The translations under genes were made by a program, and so were the position numbers. The notes under the pieces were generated by a model that worked only from the letters and a program-made list of their open reading frames with translations, did no database searches and was not told where the DNA came from. Positions 19,501 to 27,940 of a stretch of DNA of 64,000 nucleotides are shown piece after piece. The first letter of the stretch is position 1, and each line of letters opens with the position of its first letter. Location: the NCBI RefSeq assembly GCF_000332975.1, contig NZ_BANR01000026.1, positions 1 to 64,000 on the forward strand, given 5' to 3'. Origin of the DNA: Gordonia aichiensis NBRC 108223 (GTDB lineage: Bacteria; Actinomycetota; Actinomycetes; Mycobacteriales; Mycobacteriaceae).

Positions 19501-19936
19501 CGCGTTCCGTCGAGAGGATCACGACGTCGCGGTCGGTCACGGTGATCGTCGACGCGTCGGCACGGACGAACAGGCCCCGTGCGCTGGCATCCTGCCCGCC
19601 CGCGGGCGTCGTCGACATCAGGACTCCGCCGGAAGCGGGTAGATCTCGGGCGAGGGTGCACGGAACGCGGAGATCCATGTCGACGGGAACGAAGGAGACC
19701 AGAGGTGCGGCGACATTGCCGACGCCCTCGCCCTGTGGCCACGTCAGAGCTGCGGTCGACTGCGTGACCGGGAGCAGTGGAGTGGCCACTGCGAGAAGGA
19801 AACCGAGAATGCCGGCGACAGCGGCGACGATCTGGGCTGGGCGGTGGCTGCGCGTGCGACGGGCCACTAAAGCGTCTCGGTTCGCGGGGTCACCGGGCGC
19901 GGAGGGCGTCTGGGGAGTCGTCGGATCAGTTGTCAT
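16544..19936 (-). CDS. embB: Arabinosyltransferase EmbB
   Basis: A 1130-residue GT53 arabinosyltransferase: a first membrane segment, an extracytoplasmic N-terminal domain, a multi-pass GT-C core and a C-terminal carbohydrate-binding-like domain. The catalytic loop reads NTSDDGYNFIVGR (Asp290-Asp291) and the conserved FTPTKWTHHFGVYAG segment is present. It adds arabinofuranose from decaprenylphosphoryl-arabinose to arabinogalactan. It is called EmbB by its place last in the embC-A-B order and by FTPTKW-HHFG matching EmbB. The residue aligned with Met306 of M. tuberculosis EmbB is Val297 here. The start (MTTDPTTPQ) overlaps the preceding frame by 11 nt, indicating translational coupling; an upstream extension to 20056 would run inside the preceding gene. 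Confidence 0.92.
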   Translation of the reverse strand: MTTDPTTPQTPSAPGDPANRDALVARRTRSHRPAQIVAAVAGILGFLLAVATPLLPVTQSTAALTWPQGEGVGNVAAPLVSFVPVDMDLRVPCTLARDLPASGGVLMSTTPAGGQDASARGLFVRADASTITVTDRDVVILSTERAGAQDNSSCAVVFHADEGGVNARIDGVAPGAGSLLTYSTPDHEMRPQIVGVYTDLPETASREGLSMHATIDTRYVSSPTPLKLAAIVAGIVMTLLSLVALGVLDSRDGRGHRRFLPSGWFTIRGPDLAVFAILVFWWLAGANTSDDGYNFIVGRITGEAGYADNYFRYFGVPQDPFGWHFQVIAAMTHVSLATPWMRLPAFLLGLLGWWLISREVIPRLGRAVRNSTPAVWSAAFVFLALWLPYNNGLRPEPAEAVGALLTWCCVERAIATRRLLPYAVAVAVAAFTLALAPGGLMAVAALLAGVRPIVRTIVTRRRRDGLVPILAPIVAAGTLVLFEIFADQPLAPLIAGNKVATDVGPTLEWWQEPIRYYYLILPTADGTLARRYGVLIMILCLVVVLLRLLRKSHPNGVARAPIWRLIAVTLGTMFFIAFTPTKWTHHFGVYAGIAGGLAAAAGAMMAPAILRSRRNRAFFAAAVLAVTGISFAGTNGWWFVGSYGIPWWDRPPSIGGVDLWWLFLIAAVLTAAAGLWFHLRDDYTDEQTRTGHSDHWYSRLKFSPLPVISVLMVLFMVASFAKAAYVQRDSWSWLNSNARALAGNECGLANDVLVEADANAGMLTPASVDGRPAPSISNALAGAGSAASGPNQPAFTPNGVANKLSVDATEDSDSTSGSSGAVSSAPTSSAPTGAGSDDRNQTTDASQGGTEGGQGVRGVNGSTVRLPFGLDPASTPVLGSYGAPSGTGTVTTDWYQMPARSADKPLLTIAVAGSVEAVDGDGLRTAGQDVTVEFGRLGAGGTVQRLGAMSPLDVGTAPTWRNLRFPLANAPAQATLARIVVQDTSGAPSEWVAVTPPRIPALRTLNDVVGTTDPVFIDWVSGLVFPCQQPMKVRNGVMQVPRWRIMPDAEATQKNSQTWMSGTAGGPLGITEAMLIPTLLPTYLRNNWGRDWGGLQRFTEVAPAPAARLDLGTARRSGLWDPGPIRSSGY

Positions 19937-20675
19937 CGGATTGTGGCTCCACCCTGATCGAACCATCGTGCGACCAGCCCCAGCGGGTGGTCTGTGCGGT
20001 CTGGACATGCGCCGGCGGAGCGTCAGGAGCAAGTGGTGAAAGGCGTTCCAGCGCACCCCATTCCCGCGTCCAGTCGTCCTTGAGGTAGGCCGGTACGGCC
20101 TGTGCCGAGGTCGTCGTCTCCGAGATGCCGAGCAAGCCGCCGTCGACTCCCGCCTGCCAGGTCTTCGATTGTGAGTTGGCGAACGGGTAGTCGGGGAGGA
20201 TGCGCCAGCGCGGGATCTCTGCCACCCCGTTGGTCACCCGCATCGGCTGCTGGCAGGGGAAGTGCGCTGCGACCATGAAGTCGATCAGCGTGGGGGTCTG
20301 CGATCCGACGACCTGCTGCAGTGTCTGCAGTCGAGGAGCGCGCGGCGGGGTGATGCCGATGAACTGGTACTGCCCGAGGTTGTTGTCCAGGAGCGACATC
20401 CGCATCGCCGATGCGCCCGGCGGCGCCGCACTCATGGGTACACGCAGGTTGCGCCACGGGCGGTTGGAGATGACCGGTCCGGGATCGATCGGCAGAACGT
20501 CGGGACCGATCTGACTGAACGACCCGTCGGGTCCCCTGGTGCCGAACTGGATGACGAGCTTCTGCCCGAAGTTGGTCACCCCGAAGGTGTCGACGGTGGA
20601 GATGGCGCCTGCGGCGGAGACGACGAGCAGCGGGGTCGCACTACGATCGGTTGGCAGGTCGTACCAGCCGGTCAT
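19926..20675 (-). CDS. Detached C-terminal domain of EmbA
   Basis: This 249-residue frame encodes the extracytoplasmic C-terminal domain of EmbA, from the WYDLP strand through the NLRVPMSAAPPGASAMRM, ITPPRAPRLQTLQQVVGS, FPCQQPMRVTNGVAEIPRWR and YLKDDWTREWG blocks. The end, GWSHDGSIRVEP, resembles the EmbA end GWGRPGPIR. Its ATG shares one base with the stop of the N-terminal part (UGAUG), so ribosomes could reinitiate. There is no signal peptide or membrane segment, so a separately made product would stay in the cytoplasm, on the wrong side for function. Either it is joined by frameshifting, or embA is broken here by a deletion or by a sequence error. Confidence 0.85.
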   Translation of the reverse strand: MTGWYDLPTDRSATPLLVVSAAGAISTVDTFGVTNFGQKLVIQFGTRGPDGSFSQIGPDVLPIDPGPVISNRPWRNLRVPMSAAPPGASAMRMSLLDNNLGQYQFIGITPPRAPRLQTLQQVVGSQTPTLIDFMVAAHFPCQQPMRVTNGVAEIPRWRILPDYPFANSQSKTWQAGVDGGLLGISETTTSAQAVPAYLKDDWTREWGALERLSPLAPDAPPAHVQTAQTTRWGWSHDGSIRVEPQSDDN

Positions 20676-23035
20676 CAGGCGGGCCTCGCCTGCGTCGCGG
20701 ACTCTCCGTCGGCGGATCGGAGCATCCCGGTATTGGGGTCGGACTCGACGAGTACGTCGTCTGCCATACCGCAGGTGTTGCCGCGTAGCGTGTTCACGTT
20801 CTCGGCGAACACGGTGGTCGCCGGGTAGCGCGTCGCGACGGCCTTGGCGAAGACGAGCAACTCGGCGATCACCATGAGACCCGCGACGAGCGCGATGGGC
20901 GACGATGCGAGAAAGAGGCGTCGACGATCGGCGCGTGACTCGCCTGCGCCCGTCGTGTGTGAAAGGCCTTTGTTCGCAACGTAGTCGAGGCGTAGATGCT
21001 GCCACACCGCGATGGCGGCGGTGAGCACGGCGAGAATCAGGAACAGCGTCGAGACCGGCCTGCCCGCGATGATCGGTGCCCGGTCGAACCATGAGATGCC
21101 GTATTCGTAGGCAAAGGGCCACGCGTTGTAGCCTGCCATCGCGGCGGCCAGTGCGAAGAACAGTCCGGAGACGAAGACCGTGAGATTGCGTGCCGACCGT
21201 GCGGCCGATTGCGCCACGGCGAGCGTTGCGATCGCCGCGATGGCGGCCGCGAGTCCTGCGAACACGCCGAACTGGATCGTCCACTTGGTCGGGATGAACG
21301 CGAACAGGACGAGGGTCACGCCGATGGCGCCGATCAGTCGCCATGTCGGGCCGGCGTGGACGCCGGCGATTCGCCCGCGCCGCAACATCACCGCGACGGC
21401 GACGACCATTCCTGCCAGCAACAGCAGCACCGGGACTCTGCGGGTGAGGGCTCCGTCGTCGGTGACGACGGAGATGAAGTAGTAGCGCAGATACTCCTGG
21501 TACCAACCGATCACGGGGCCGACGACGAAGCGCACGCGAATCGCCTCGACGACGGTCGCGATGGTCTGATCGCGGAACACCACCACCAGAACCAGAAGTG
21601 CTGCGGCGAGCGTCGGTGCGAGTAGTGGCAGCAGTCCGTCGGAGCGTCTGCGCACGAGCAGGACGTGCAGCAGGGCGCGGGAGGAGGCGATGAGTATCGC
21701 GACACCGATGATTCCCTGTGGCGCAAGGGCGAGCGTGAACGTCGCGAGTGCTGCCGCGATCGCTGCGGGAAAGAGTCGCCGGGTGGCGAGTGTGTGTTCG
21801 GCAGCCCACCAGGTGAGCAGCGACCCCAGCACGATGATGCCCTCCGGACGCAGGCCGGAGCAGAACGGTAGCCAGAACGCGGTGAACACAAGTGCTGCCG
21901 ACCACTGTGCCCATCCGCTGCGCCGAACGGCGGAGCCCAGCCGCGGCAACAGGATTCGGCTCAGCACGAACCACGATGCCAGTCCTGCAAGCAGGGCGGG
22001 AATGTGCATCCAGAGGATCGACGGCGAGATCGACGACCAGTGGGCGAGGAGCGAGTAGTACCAGTCGAATGGTGCCTCAGGGATTCCGTACCAGCGGTAG
22101 TAGTTGGCGAGGTAACCGAACGACGATGCGGTGCGGCCCATGTTGAGGATGTACCCGTCGTCGGGACTACCCGCGCCGAGGAACAGCCAGATCACCAGCA
22201 CCGCGGTGACCGCCAGGTCTGTGGCGCGGGGGCGCAGGATGCGCAGCCACCCGGTGCGTCGTCGTCGGTGTCGCACGTCGCCGATGCGATCGAGAAGCAG
22301 CAGTGCGACGAGCGAGACGATCACCGCGATGACCGCCACGACCATGACGACGGTCTTGAGTGTCGTCGGCGAACTCTCATAACGGTTGTCGATGCGGACA
22401 TCGACGCGCATCCCGGCTTCGGCCGCGGCACGTGCCTGCTCGGGCGTGAGGTCGCTGAACACGCCGTCGATCTGTGGCCGTTTGTCGGGGTCGAGCGTGG
22501 TGGCCGCGCCCAGGCCGACGAACTGTGCGCCCGGCCCATCCGGCGACGACCAGACATGCAGCGTCGAGCAGCGTTCGAGATCCGACCGCGCAGCCGAGGC
22601 CGCGACGGTGTTGCGGAAGGTCGCGGTCACGGTGTCGCCCGCGGTGACGTAGAGGGCCGACGCCTTGGAATCCTGGGCGGAGACCGGCATTGATGCCAAC
22701 AGGAGCGTCGAACGTCCGGCCGGCACTGCGGCGAGCACGGAGCAGGGTATCCGGACGTCGAGTGATTGCGGGGTTTGCGCGATCAGCGGAGCGGTCACCG
22801 ACGACGTCGTCGACGCGAGTTGCTGGTCCTGCGGCCAGGAGAACGATGCGTCGGTGATCTGCACGGGCAGGAACCCGATCAGGATGCACAGCAGTGCGCC
22901 GAGCACGCCCGAGATGGCGGCGGTCAGTTGGAGTGTGCGACGCGAGATCGCCGGATCGTCGGCCGGTCTCTGAGCATCGGACTCGGCTGGCGGGGCTGTC
23001 GCAGGCACGATCACTGATGTTAGGCGATCGCACAT
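20675..23035 (-). CDS. embA: Arabinosyltransferase EmbA, N-terminal and membrane part (broken frame)
   Basis: This 786-residue part carries the N-terminal extracytoplasmic domain, all membrane segments of the GT-C core and the catalytic loop SPDDGYILNMGR. EmbA identity rests on PGAQFVGLGAATTL...KRPQIDGVF and IPTKWTIQFGVFAG, which follow mycobacterial EmbA rather than EmbB/C (those have HHFG). After VESDPNTGML the frame stops within 15 residues. The linker of about 90 residues that normally follows, including the VNGS-x-x-LPF-LDP strand seen in its two sisters, is absent. The C-terminal domain continues in the -1 frame. The start is taken as the ATG at 23035, 25 nt after embC; a GTG at 23014 is possible. 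Confidence 0.85.
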   Translation of the reverse strand: MCDRLTSVIVPATAPPAESDAQRPADDPAISRRTLQLTAAISGVLGALLCILIGFLPVQITDASFSWPQDQQLASTTSSVTAPLIAQTPQSLDVRIPCSVLAAVPAGRSTLLLASMPVSAQDSKASALYVTAGDTVTATFRNTVAASAARSDLERCSTLHVWSSPDGPGAQFVGLGAATTLDPDKRPQIDGVFSDLTPEQARAAAEAGMRVDVRIDNRYESSPTTLKTVVMVVAVIAVIVSLVALLLLDRIGDVRHRRRRTGWLRILRPRATDLAVTAVLVIWLFLGAGSPDDGYILNMGRTASSFGYLANYYRWYGIPEAPFDWYYSLLAHWSSISPSILWMHIPALLAGLASWFVLSRILLPRLGSAVRRSGWAQWSAALVFTAFWLPFCSGLRPEGIIVLGSLLTWWAAEHTLATRRLFPAAIAAALATFTLALAPQGIIGVAILIASSRALLHVLLVRRRSDGLLPLLAPTLAAALLVLVVVFRDQTIATVVEAIRVRFVVGPVIGWYQEYLRYYFISVVTDDGALTRRVPVLLLLAGMVVAVAVMLRRGRIAGVHAGPTWRLIGAIGVTLVLFAFIPTKWTIQFGVFAGLAAAIAAIATLAVAQSAARSARNLTVFVSGLFFALAAAMAGYNAWPFAYEYGISWFDRAPIIAGRPVSTLFLILAVLTAAIAVWQHLRLDYVANKGLSHTTGAGESRADRRRLFLASSPIALVAGLMVIAELLVFAKAVATRYPATTVFAENVNTLRGNTCGMADDVLVESDPNTGMLRSADGESATQARPA

Positions 23036-23060
23036 CACCGACGGCTCGGCGCGTCTGCGG

Positions 23061-26000
23061 TCAGTGCCTGATCGGTGCGGGACTCCACAGCCCGCTGCGT
23101 GTCGCGGTGCCGGTGGTGATGGGGGCGCGCGTGGTCACATCCCCGTAGGGCTGGTAGCGCTCGAGTGCTCCCCAGTCGCGGCCGATGTCGTCCTGCAGGT
23201 AGGTGGCGACGGTGTCGGGTTTCTGCGACACCTCGAGCCACCCGAGCGGACCGCCGCCGTAGGAGTCCTGCCACGCCGATACGGCCGCGGCCAGATCGGC
23301 GCCGGGGCGGATGCGCCACTTCGGGATCTCCGCGACGCCGTAGTGGTGGGTGAACGGCCGCTGGCACGGAAAGACCAGACCCGAGGTCCAGTCGACGTGC
23401 ACTGGGTCCTCGCTACCCACGACCTCCTGCAGGGTCTGCATGTGGGGTAGGCGCGGTGGCGTCACCACGATGAAGCGGTCGGCCGAGAGGTTGTCGTCGT
23501 TGGCGACGATGCGTACCGCGGTGAGGTCGTCGGGGAGCGACGACGTGGTGATGCGCACGTTGCGCCACGACGGTTGTGGGCCCGGATCGATCATCTCGGT
23601 CTCGCCGGTCGCCTTGAGATCGCTGTCGCGGGTCGACGACGTGATGTGATCGGTCGTGTACTCCAACAACAGGTTCGGGTTGTCGTAGCGTCCGGCGACC
23701 GAGAACGTCAACAGTGGTTGGTCTTTGTAGTTCGCGGGCAGTGCGTACCACCCCGACGTCAGCTTCGCCGGAACCTGATCGGTCGTCGAATAGCTGCCCT
23801 CGACCGGGGTGCGTGCCGGGTCGAGCATGAACGGAAGACGGGCGCGGCTGCCGTTGACTCCCGGTGTGTCGAGTTCGCCGCCGCCGGTGCCGCCGCTGTT
23901 GGCGACCAGCACGTCGTTGGTCGACGTCGCGTTGCCTGCGAGAACCCCGAGCGAACCCGCACTTGCCTGGGTGGTGAGGTCCTCGGGAACACTGTTCGAC
24001 GCGAAACCCGTTGTCGCGGGGCGTGGTGCGTCCGGAGCGACGGTCGACGGTCCGGCGAGCGGGTCGGGCAGGGTTGGGTCGACGGGCGAGAGCATGTGGT
24101 CGTTGGGGTTGTCCTCCACCCACACCTTGTCGGCCATGCCGCACTGCTTACCGGCGAGGGCCTCGATGTTGGAGCGTGGAACCGAGAACGACGACGACTG
24201 GTTGACTGCTGCGAATCCCGCGGTGACGAGTTCGAAGATCACGACGGCGGCGGCGACATACGCGAGCGGAGCACCTGCTGCCGAGTCGAATGCTCTGCGG
24301 TACCACCGCCGGTTCGTTGTCGTGTCGTGCGGCACATCCGGATCGTGTGGATCACTTCCGGTGAACGGCTCGCGGAAGTGGAACCACAGTGCCAGCAACA
24401 GCAGCAGTAACGAGAGGTAGAGCAGCGCGTTGCTGAGCGAGAATCCGAAGTCGACCTGGCCGACGCCCCATGGCATTCCCCAGGCCGAGGCGTAGTAGTA
24501 CGAGTTGGGGGCGGTGAACGCCAGGCCGGCGATGAACAGCACGAGTGCAGCGAACAGCGTGCGATTGCGTCGCGAGTGCATGGCCTTGTTGCTCGCGGCG
24601 ATGGCGGCGATCGCTGCCAGGGCTGCGGCGAGTCCGGCGAACACACCGAAGTGGTGTGTCCACTTCGTCGGGGTGAACATCAGGAAGACCAGCGAGGCGA
24701 ACGTGATGCCGACGATGCGTCGCGCAGGTCCGACAGCGGTTCCGGGGATGCGCGATTTGCGGATCAGCACAGCGGCCGAGACCACCATGCCGAGGATCAT
24801 CGCCAGGACGGCGAAGCGTCGTGCGATGGAACCGTCGGCCGAGAACGCGAACAGGGATGAGTACCGGTCGATCTCGTTGTACCAGTGCGCAGAGGGGCCG
24901 AGTGCGGTCTTCATCTTCGACGAATCGGAGAAGGCGCGCAGCGTCAGGTTCGAGAACACGACGAAGATGACGAATGTGCCCGCGGCGAGAACAGGGGCAA
25001 GTAGTGCCGCATAGGACCAGAATCCGCCGCCGATGGCGCGTGCGCGTTTGATCAGGGCGAGGATGATCGGCCTGGCGCCTGCGATCAGTGCGGCGACGGC
25101 GAGCAGCCCCGTCGGCCCGGCGGCGAGACTGAAGGCCCCGATCAGACAGGCGATCGCGGCCGGGAGCATGCGTCCGGTCGCGATCGCGCGTTCGACCGAA
25201 CACCAGGTCAGCAGGGCGCCGAGCGCGATGATCGGTTCCGGTCGCAGGCCATTGTCGAAGGGGAACCACGAGGCCAGGAAGACGAACGCAGCGGTCCAGC
25301 CGACCACGGGACGGCTGATAGCCGCGCGTCCCAGTCGCGGCAGCACCTCGTGGCTGACGATCAGCCACGACGCGATGCCGCAGAGCAGTGCCGGTATGCG
25401 CACCCACGGACTGGCCAGCGAGATATGGCTCATCAGGCCGAATACCTCGTAGTACCACCCGAACGGTGCTTCGGGGGCGCCGAACCATCGGAAGTAGTTC
25501 GCGGTGTACTCGCTGTTCTGCGCGACGCGCGACATCGTCAGCAGGTAGCCGTCATCGGACGTATTGGGTCCGATGAAGTGCCAGACGATCAGTGCGCCGA
25601 TCACCACGTAGTCGCGGGCGTTGAACCGCCACCAGCGCGCCGGGAAGATTCGACGGTGCTTGCGGCCGTCGGTGGAGTCGAGCACGGCGAGCGCCGACAG
25701 TGAGAGCAGGGTGCACACGATGCCGACGATGAGGACGAGCCATTTGAGGATCGTCGGTGCTGTCGAATAGCGGGAGTCGATGGTCACGTGTGCGCGCAGG
25801 CCCGGAAGCTGCGACGCCGCTCCGGACAGATCGGTGAACAGCCCGGTGACCTGCGGCCGCTGGTCGGAGCTGTAGGTCTGCGACTCGCGACCCTCGGTGG
25901 TTCCCATCAGCGTGGTCTCGCCCGACCCTGACTGACCTGCCGGTGCGCTCATGCCCACGAACTCGGCCGTCACCGCGTCTGAATCGGCATGGACGACGAT

Positions 26001-26414
26001 GTCGCGGCACCCCTGCGCGCGCATGTCGGCGAGCGTGGCCGACACCAGCGGCACGTTGCGGACGATGACTTCGATGCTCTGCTTGTCCGGCGAATCCGTC
26101 GGGTTGCCGGTGCGTCGGATGAACAAGCCGCGCTCAGGCGACTTGCTCGCCTGCTTCGGCGTTGTCGACAGCAGCACAGAATCATCGGTGCCGAGTCGGT
26201 CGGCCGCGGAGCACGGGATGGAAACGTCCAGGTCGATCGGGACGTAGGAGATGAGCGGTGCCGAGACGGATTCGACGTTGGACGTCGATGGCCAATCGAT
26301 CTCCGCGGTGGTCTGTGTGACCGGCATCAGCGGTGTGGCCAGTGCGAGGACGAATCCGAGCAGGCCGGTGACGATCGCGATGAGTTTCGCTCGTCTCACG
26401 GTCTGCGATGGCAC
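23061..26414 (-). CDS. embC: Arabinosyltransferase EmbC
   Basis: A full-length 1117-residue GT53 enzyme: first membrane helix, N-terminal extracytoplasmic domain, multi-pass core with catalytic NTSDDGYLLTMSR, FTPTKWTHHFGVFAG, a Gly/Ser/Thr-rich linker ending in PGVNGSRARLPFMLDP, and the C-terminal carbohydrate-binding domain ending GLWSPAPIRH. In mycobacteria EmbC elongates the arabinan of lipoarabinomannan while EmbA/EmbB work on arabinogalactan. The EmbC label here depends on gene order (first of three), not on a diagnostic residue. GTG at 26414 is the start. The 119 bp to divergent aroQ should hold the promoter of the whole emb operon. Confidence 0.88.
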   Translation of the reverse strand: MPSQTVRRAKLIAIVTGLLGFVLALATPLMPVTQTTAEIDWPSTSNVESVSAPLISYVPIDLDVSIPCSAADRLGTDDSVLLSTTPKQASKSPERGLFIRRTGNPTDSPDKQSIEVIVRNVPLVSATLADMRAQGCRDIVVHADSDAVTAEFVGMSAPAGQSGSGETTLMGTTEGRESQTYSSDQRPQVTGLFTDLSGAASQLPGLRAHVTIDSRYSTAPTILKWLVLIVGIVCTLLSLSALAVLDSTDGRKHRRIFPARWWRFNARDYVVIGALIVWHFIGPNTSDDGYLLTMSRVAQNSEYTANYFRWFGAPEAPFGWYYEVFGLMSHISLASPWVRIPALLCGIASWLIVSHEVLPRLGRAAISRPVVGWTAAFVFLASWFPFDNGLRPEPIIALGALLTWCSVERAIATGRMLPAAIACLIGAFSLAAGPTGLLAVAALIAGARPIILALIKRARAIGGGFWSYAALLAPVLAAGTFVIFVVFSNLTLRAFSDSSKMKTALGPSAHWYNEIDRYSSLFAFSADGSIARRFAVLAMILGMVVSAAVLIRKSRIPGTAVGPARRIVGITFASLVFLMFTPTKWTHHFGVFAGLAAALAAIAAIAASNKAMHSRRNRTLFAALVLFIAGLAFTAPNSYYYASAWGMPWGVGQVDFGFSLSNALLYLSLLLLLLALWFHFREPFTGSDPHDPDVPHDTTTNRRWYRRAFDSAAGAPLAYVAAAVVIFELVTAGFAAVNQSSSFSVPRSNIEALAGKQCGMADKVWVEDNPNDHMLSPVDPTLPDPLAGPSTVAPDAPRPATTGFASNSVPEDLTTQASAGSLGVLAGNATSTNDVLVANSGGTGGGELDTPGVNGSRARLPFMLDPARTPVEGSYSTTDQVPAKLTSGWYALPANYKDQPLLTFSVAGRYDNPNLLLEYTTDHITSSTRDSDLKATGETEMIDPGPQPSWRNVRITTSSLPDDLTAVRIVANDDNLSADRFIVVTPPRLPHMQTLQEVVGSEDPVHVDWTSGLVFPCQRPFTHHYGVAEIPKWRIRPGADLAAAVSAWQDSYGGGPLGWLEVSQKPDTVATYLQDDIGRDWGALERYQPYGDVTTRAPITTGTATRSGLWSPAPIRH

Positions 26415-26533
26415 AAGCAGTGATCCTAACCGCAGTCGCTTCGGCCGAGACCAAGGGCATTGCGCTCGTGCCTGCGGCGTTGCGTCGGCGCGGTAGCGGT
26501 CGGTACCGGGGATCGCCTGACTACGCTTGCCCT

Positions 26534-26995
26534 ATGTCGACCGATGCCGCGGGGAGCGAACCTGCACCGATCCTGTTGCTGAACGGCCCGAATCTGAACA
26601 CGCTGGGTGTCCGACAGCCAGAGGTGTACGGATCGGCGACGCTGGCCGACGTCGTCGAACTCGCCGAACGTACCGCGGGCGAACTCGGCTACGGCCTGCG
26701 GGCGGCGCAGACCAATCACGAGGGACAGATGATCGACTGGCTGCATGAGGCGCGCGGCAATATCAGTGGGATCGTCATCAATCCGGGGGCGTGGACGCAC
26801 ACGTCGGTGGCCTTGGCCGATGCGCTGGTGATCCCGGAGGTGCCGATCATCGAGGTCCACATCAGCAACGTGCACCAGCGTGAGGCGTTCCGGCATCACT
26901 CCTATGTGTCGCCGCTGGCGTCCGGGATCGTGATCGGCTGCGGCATCCGTGGCTACGAGTTCGCGATTCGACGCCTGGTGGAGGTCGTCGACTGA
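26534..26995 (+). CDS. aroQ: Type II 3-dehydroquinate dehydratase
   Basis: This 153-residue protein matches the type II dehydroquinase throughout: LLNGPNLNTLGVRQPEVYG with the catalytic Arg and Tyr, the NHEG substrate loop, NPGAWTHTSVAL, and IEVHISNVHQRE with the catalytic His. It converts 3-dehydroquinate to 3-dehydroshikimate in aromatic amino acid synthesis, in the cytoplasm. A TACGCT box ends 7 nt before the ATG, suggesting a leaderless or near-leaderless transcript. The stop overlaps the next gene's start (TGATG). Other shikimate genes are not in the window. Confidence 0.95.
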   Translation: MSTDAAGSEPAPILLLNGPNLNTLGVRQPEVYGSATLADVVELAERTAGELGYGLRAAQTNHEGQMIDWLHEARGNISGIVINPGAWTHTSVALADALVIPEVPIIEVHISNVHQREAFRHHSYVSPLASGIVIGCGIRGYEFAIRRLVEVVD

Positions 26996-27882
26996 TGGCT
27001 GATCTCGACGACCTCGGACGGACCGCGCTGGGTGTCACGTGGGCGCGGGCGGCGGAATCGTCGAGGGATGACGCGCTCTTCCGTGATCCGCTCGCCGAGG
27101 CGATCGCACGCGTGCGGCCGCCGTCGGGTGCTCTTGCCGGCAGCGACGTCGAGAAGGGCGGTGCGTCGGCCGGTATTCGCTCGATGTACCACTGGATCGT
27201 TGCGCGCACGGTGTTTCTCGACGACGTTTTCGAGGCTGCGGTGGCCGACGGCATCACGCAGTTCGTGATCCTGGGCTCCGGATTGGACGGTCGCGGTTTC
27301 CGGCTCGATCTCGGCTCGCAGGCGACGCTGTTCGAGGTCGAGAGACCCTCGGTGACCGAGGTGAAGGGAGATCTGGTCGCGCAGTCGGGGCTCGAGCCGA
27401 CGGTCGACCGTCGGGTGGTGGCCTCCGATCTCGCCGACGACTGGCTGCGAGCCCTGCAGGACAAGGGTTTTCGAGTCGACCTGCCGTCGGCGTGGCTTGC
27501 CGAGGGACTGTTCGTCTACCTGTCGGATGACATGGTGAAGCGCGTGATCGAGGGGGCTACGGCTGCTGCGGAGTCCGGCTCGCGGATCGGCGTGACCGTC
27601 AGATCCGGTAGGCAGGCGCCACCCGCCGCCGACGACCCGTTTGCCGACGTGCGCGCGCTCTGGCGCAGCGATGCCGACATCGCGTCGATGCTCGACGCCG
27701 CGGGGTGGAACTGCGAGATCACGACGGCACGGGATGTCCTCGCCGCGCGTGGAAGGTTGTCGAGCCAGTCGACCTCCGAGGAGTCTGCGGAGTCCGGGGG
27801 GCTGACTGCTTCCGAACAGTCCGCGACGCTGCTCTCGGGAGTGCGACGCCAACGGGGCCACGGAACGATCGACCGCTCCTGA
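26995..27882 (+). CDS. Class I SAM-dependent methyltransferase, LCM/TIGR00027 type
   Basis: A 295-residue protein of the leucine carboxyl methyltransferase-like family that is widespread in mycobacteria. Visible signatures are the N-terminal ALGVTWARAAESSRDDALFRDP, the SIR-like MYHWIVARTVFLDD segment, the SAM-binding FVILGSGLDGRGFRL, and WLAEGLFVYLS. M. tuberculosis has a relative (Rv3787c) near its own emb locus, which fits this position. Its substrate is not known. It is translationally coupled to aroQ by a TGATG overlap, but no metabolic link to that gene is evident. Confidence 0.88.
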   Translation: MADLDDLGRTALGVTWARAAESSRDDALFRDPLAEAIARVRPPSGALAGSDVEKGGASAGIRSMYHWIVARTVFLDDVFEAAVADGITQFVILGSGLDGRGFRLDLGSQATLFEVERPSVTEVKGDLVAQSGLEPTVDRRVVASDLADDWLRALQDKGFRVDLPSAWLAEGLFVYLSDDMVKRVIEGATAAAESGSRIGVTVRSGRQAPPAADDPFADVRALWRSDADIASMLDAAGWNCEITTARDVLAARGRLSSQSTSEESAESGGLTASEQSATLLSGVRRQRGHGTIDRS

Positions 27883-27940
27883 GGGGTCGCTCCTGAGGGC
27901 CCGGAGGCCGACGGCACCGGGTTTCGTGGCGACGGGCCGC

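Noticed and set aside
19926..21974. Reading the whole 682-codon frame as one protein
   Set aside because: Only the part below 20675 is EmbA-like. The upstream part is an Arg-rich shadow of the embA membrane region in another frame.
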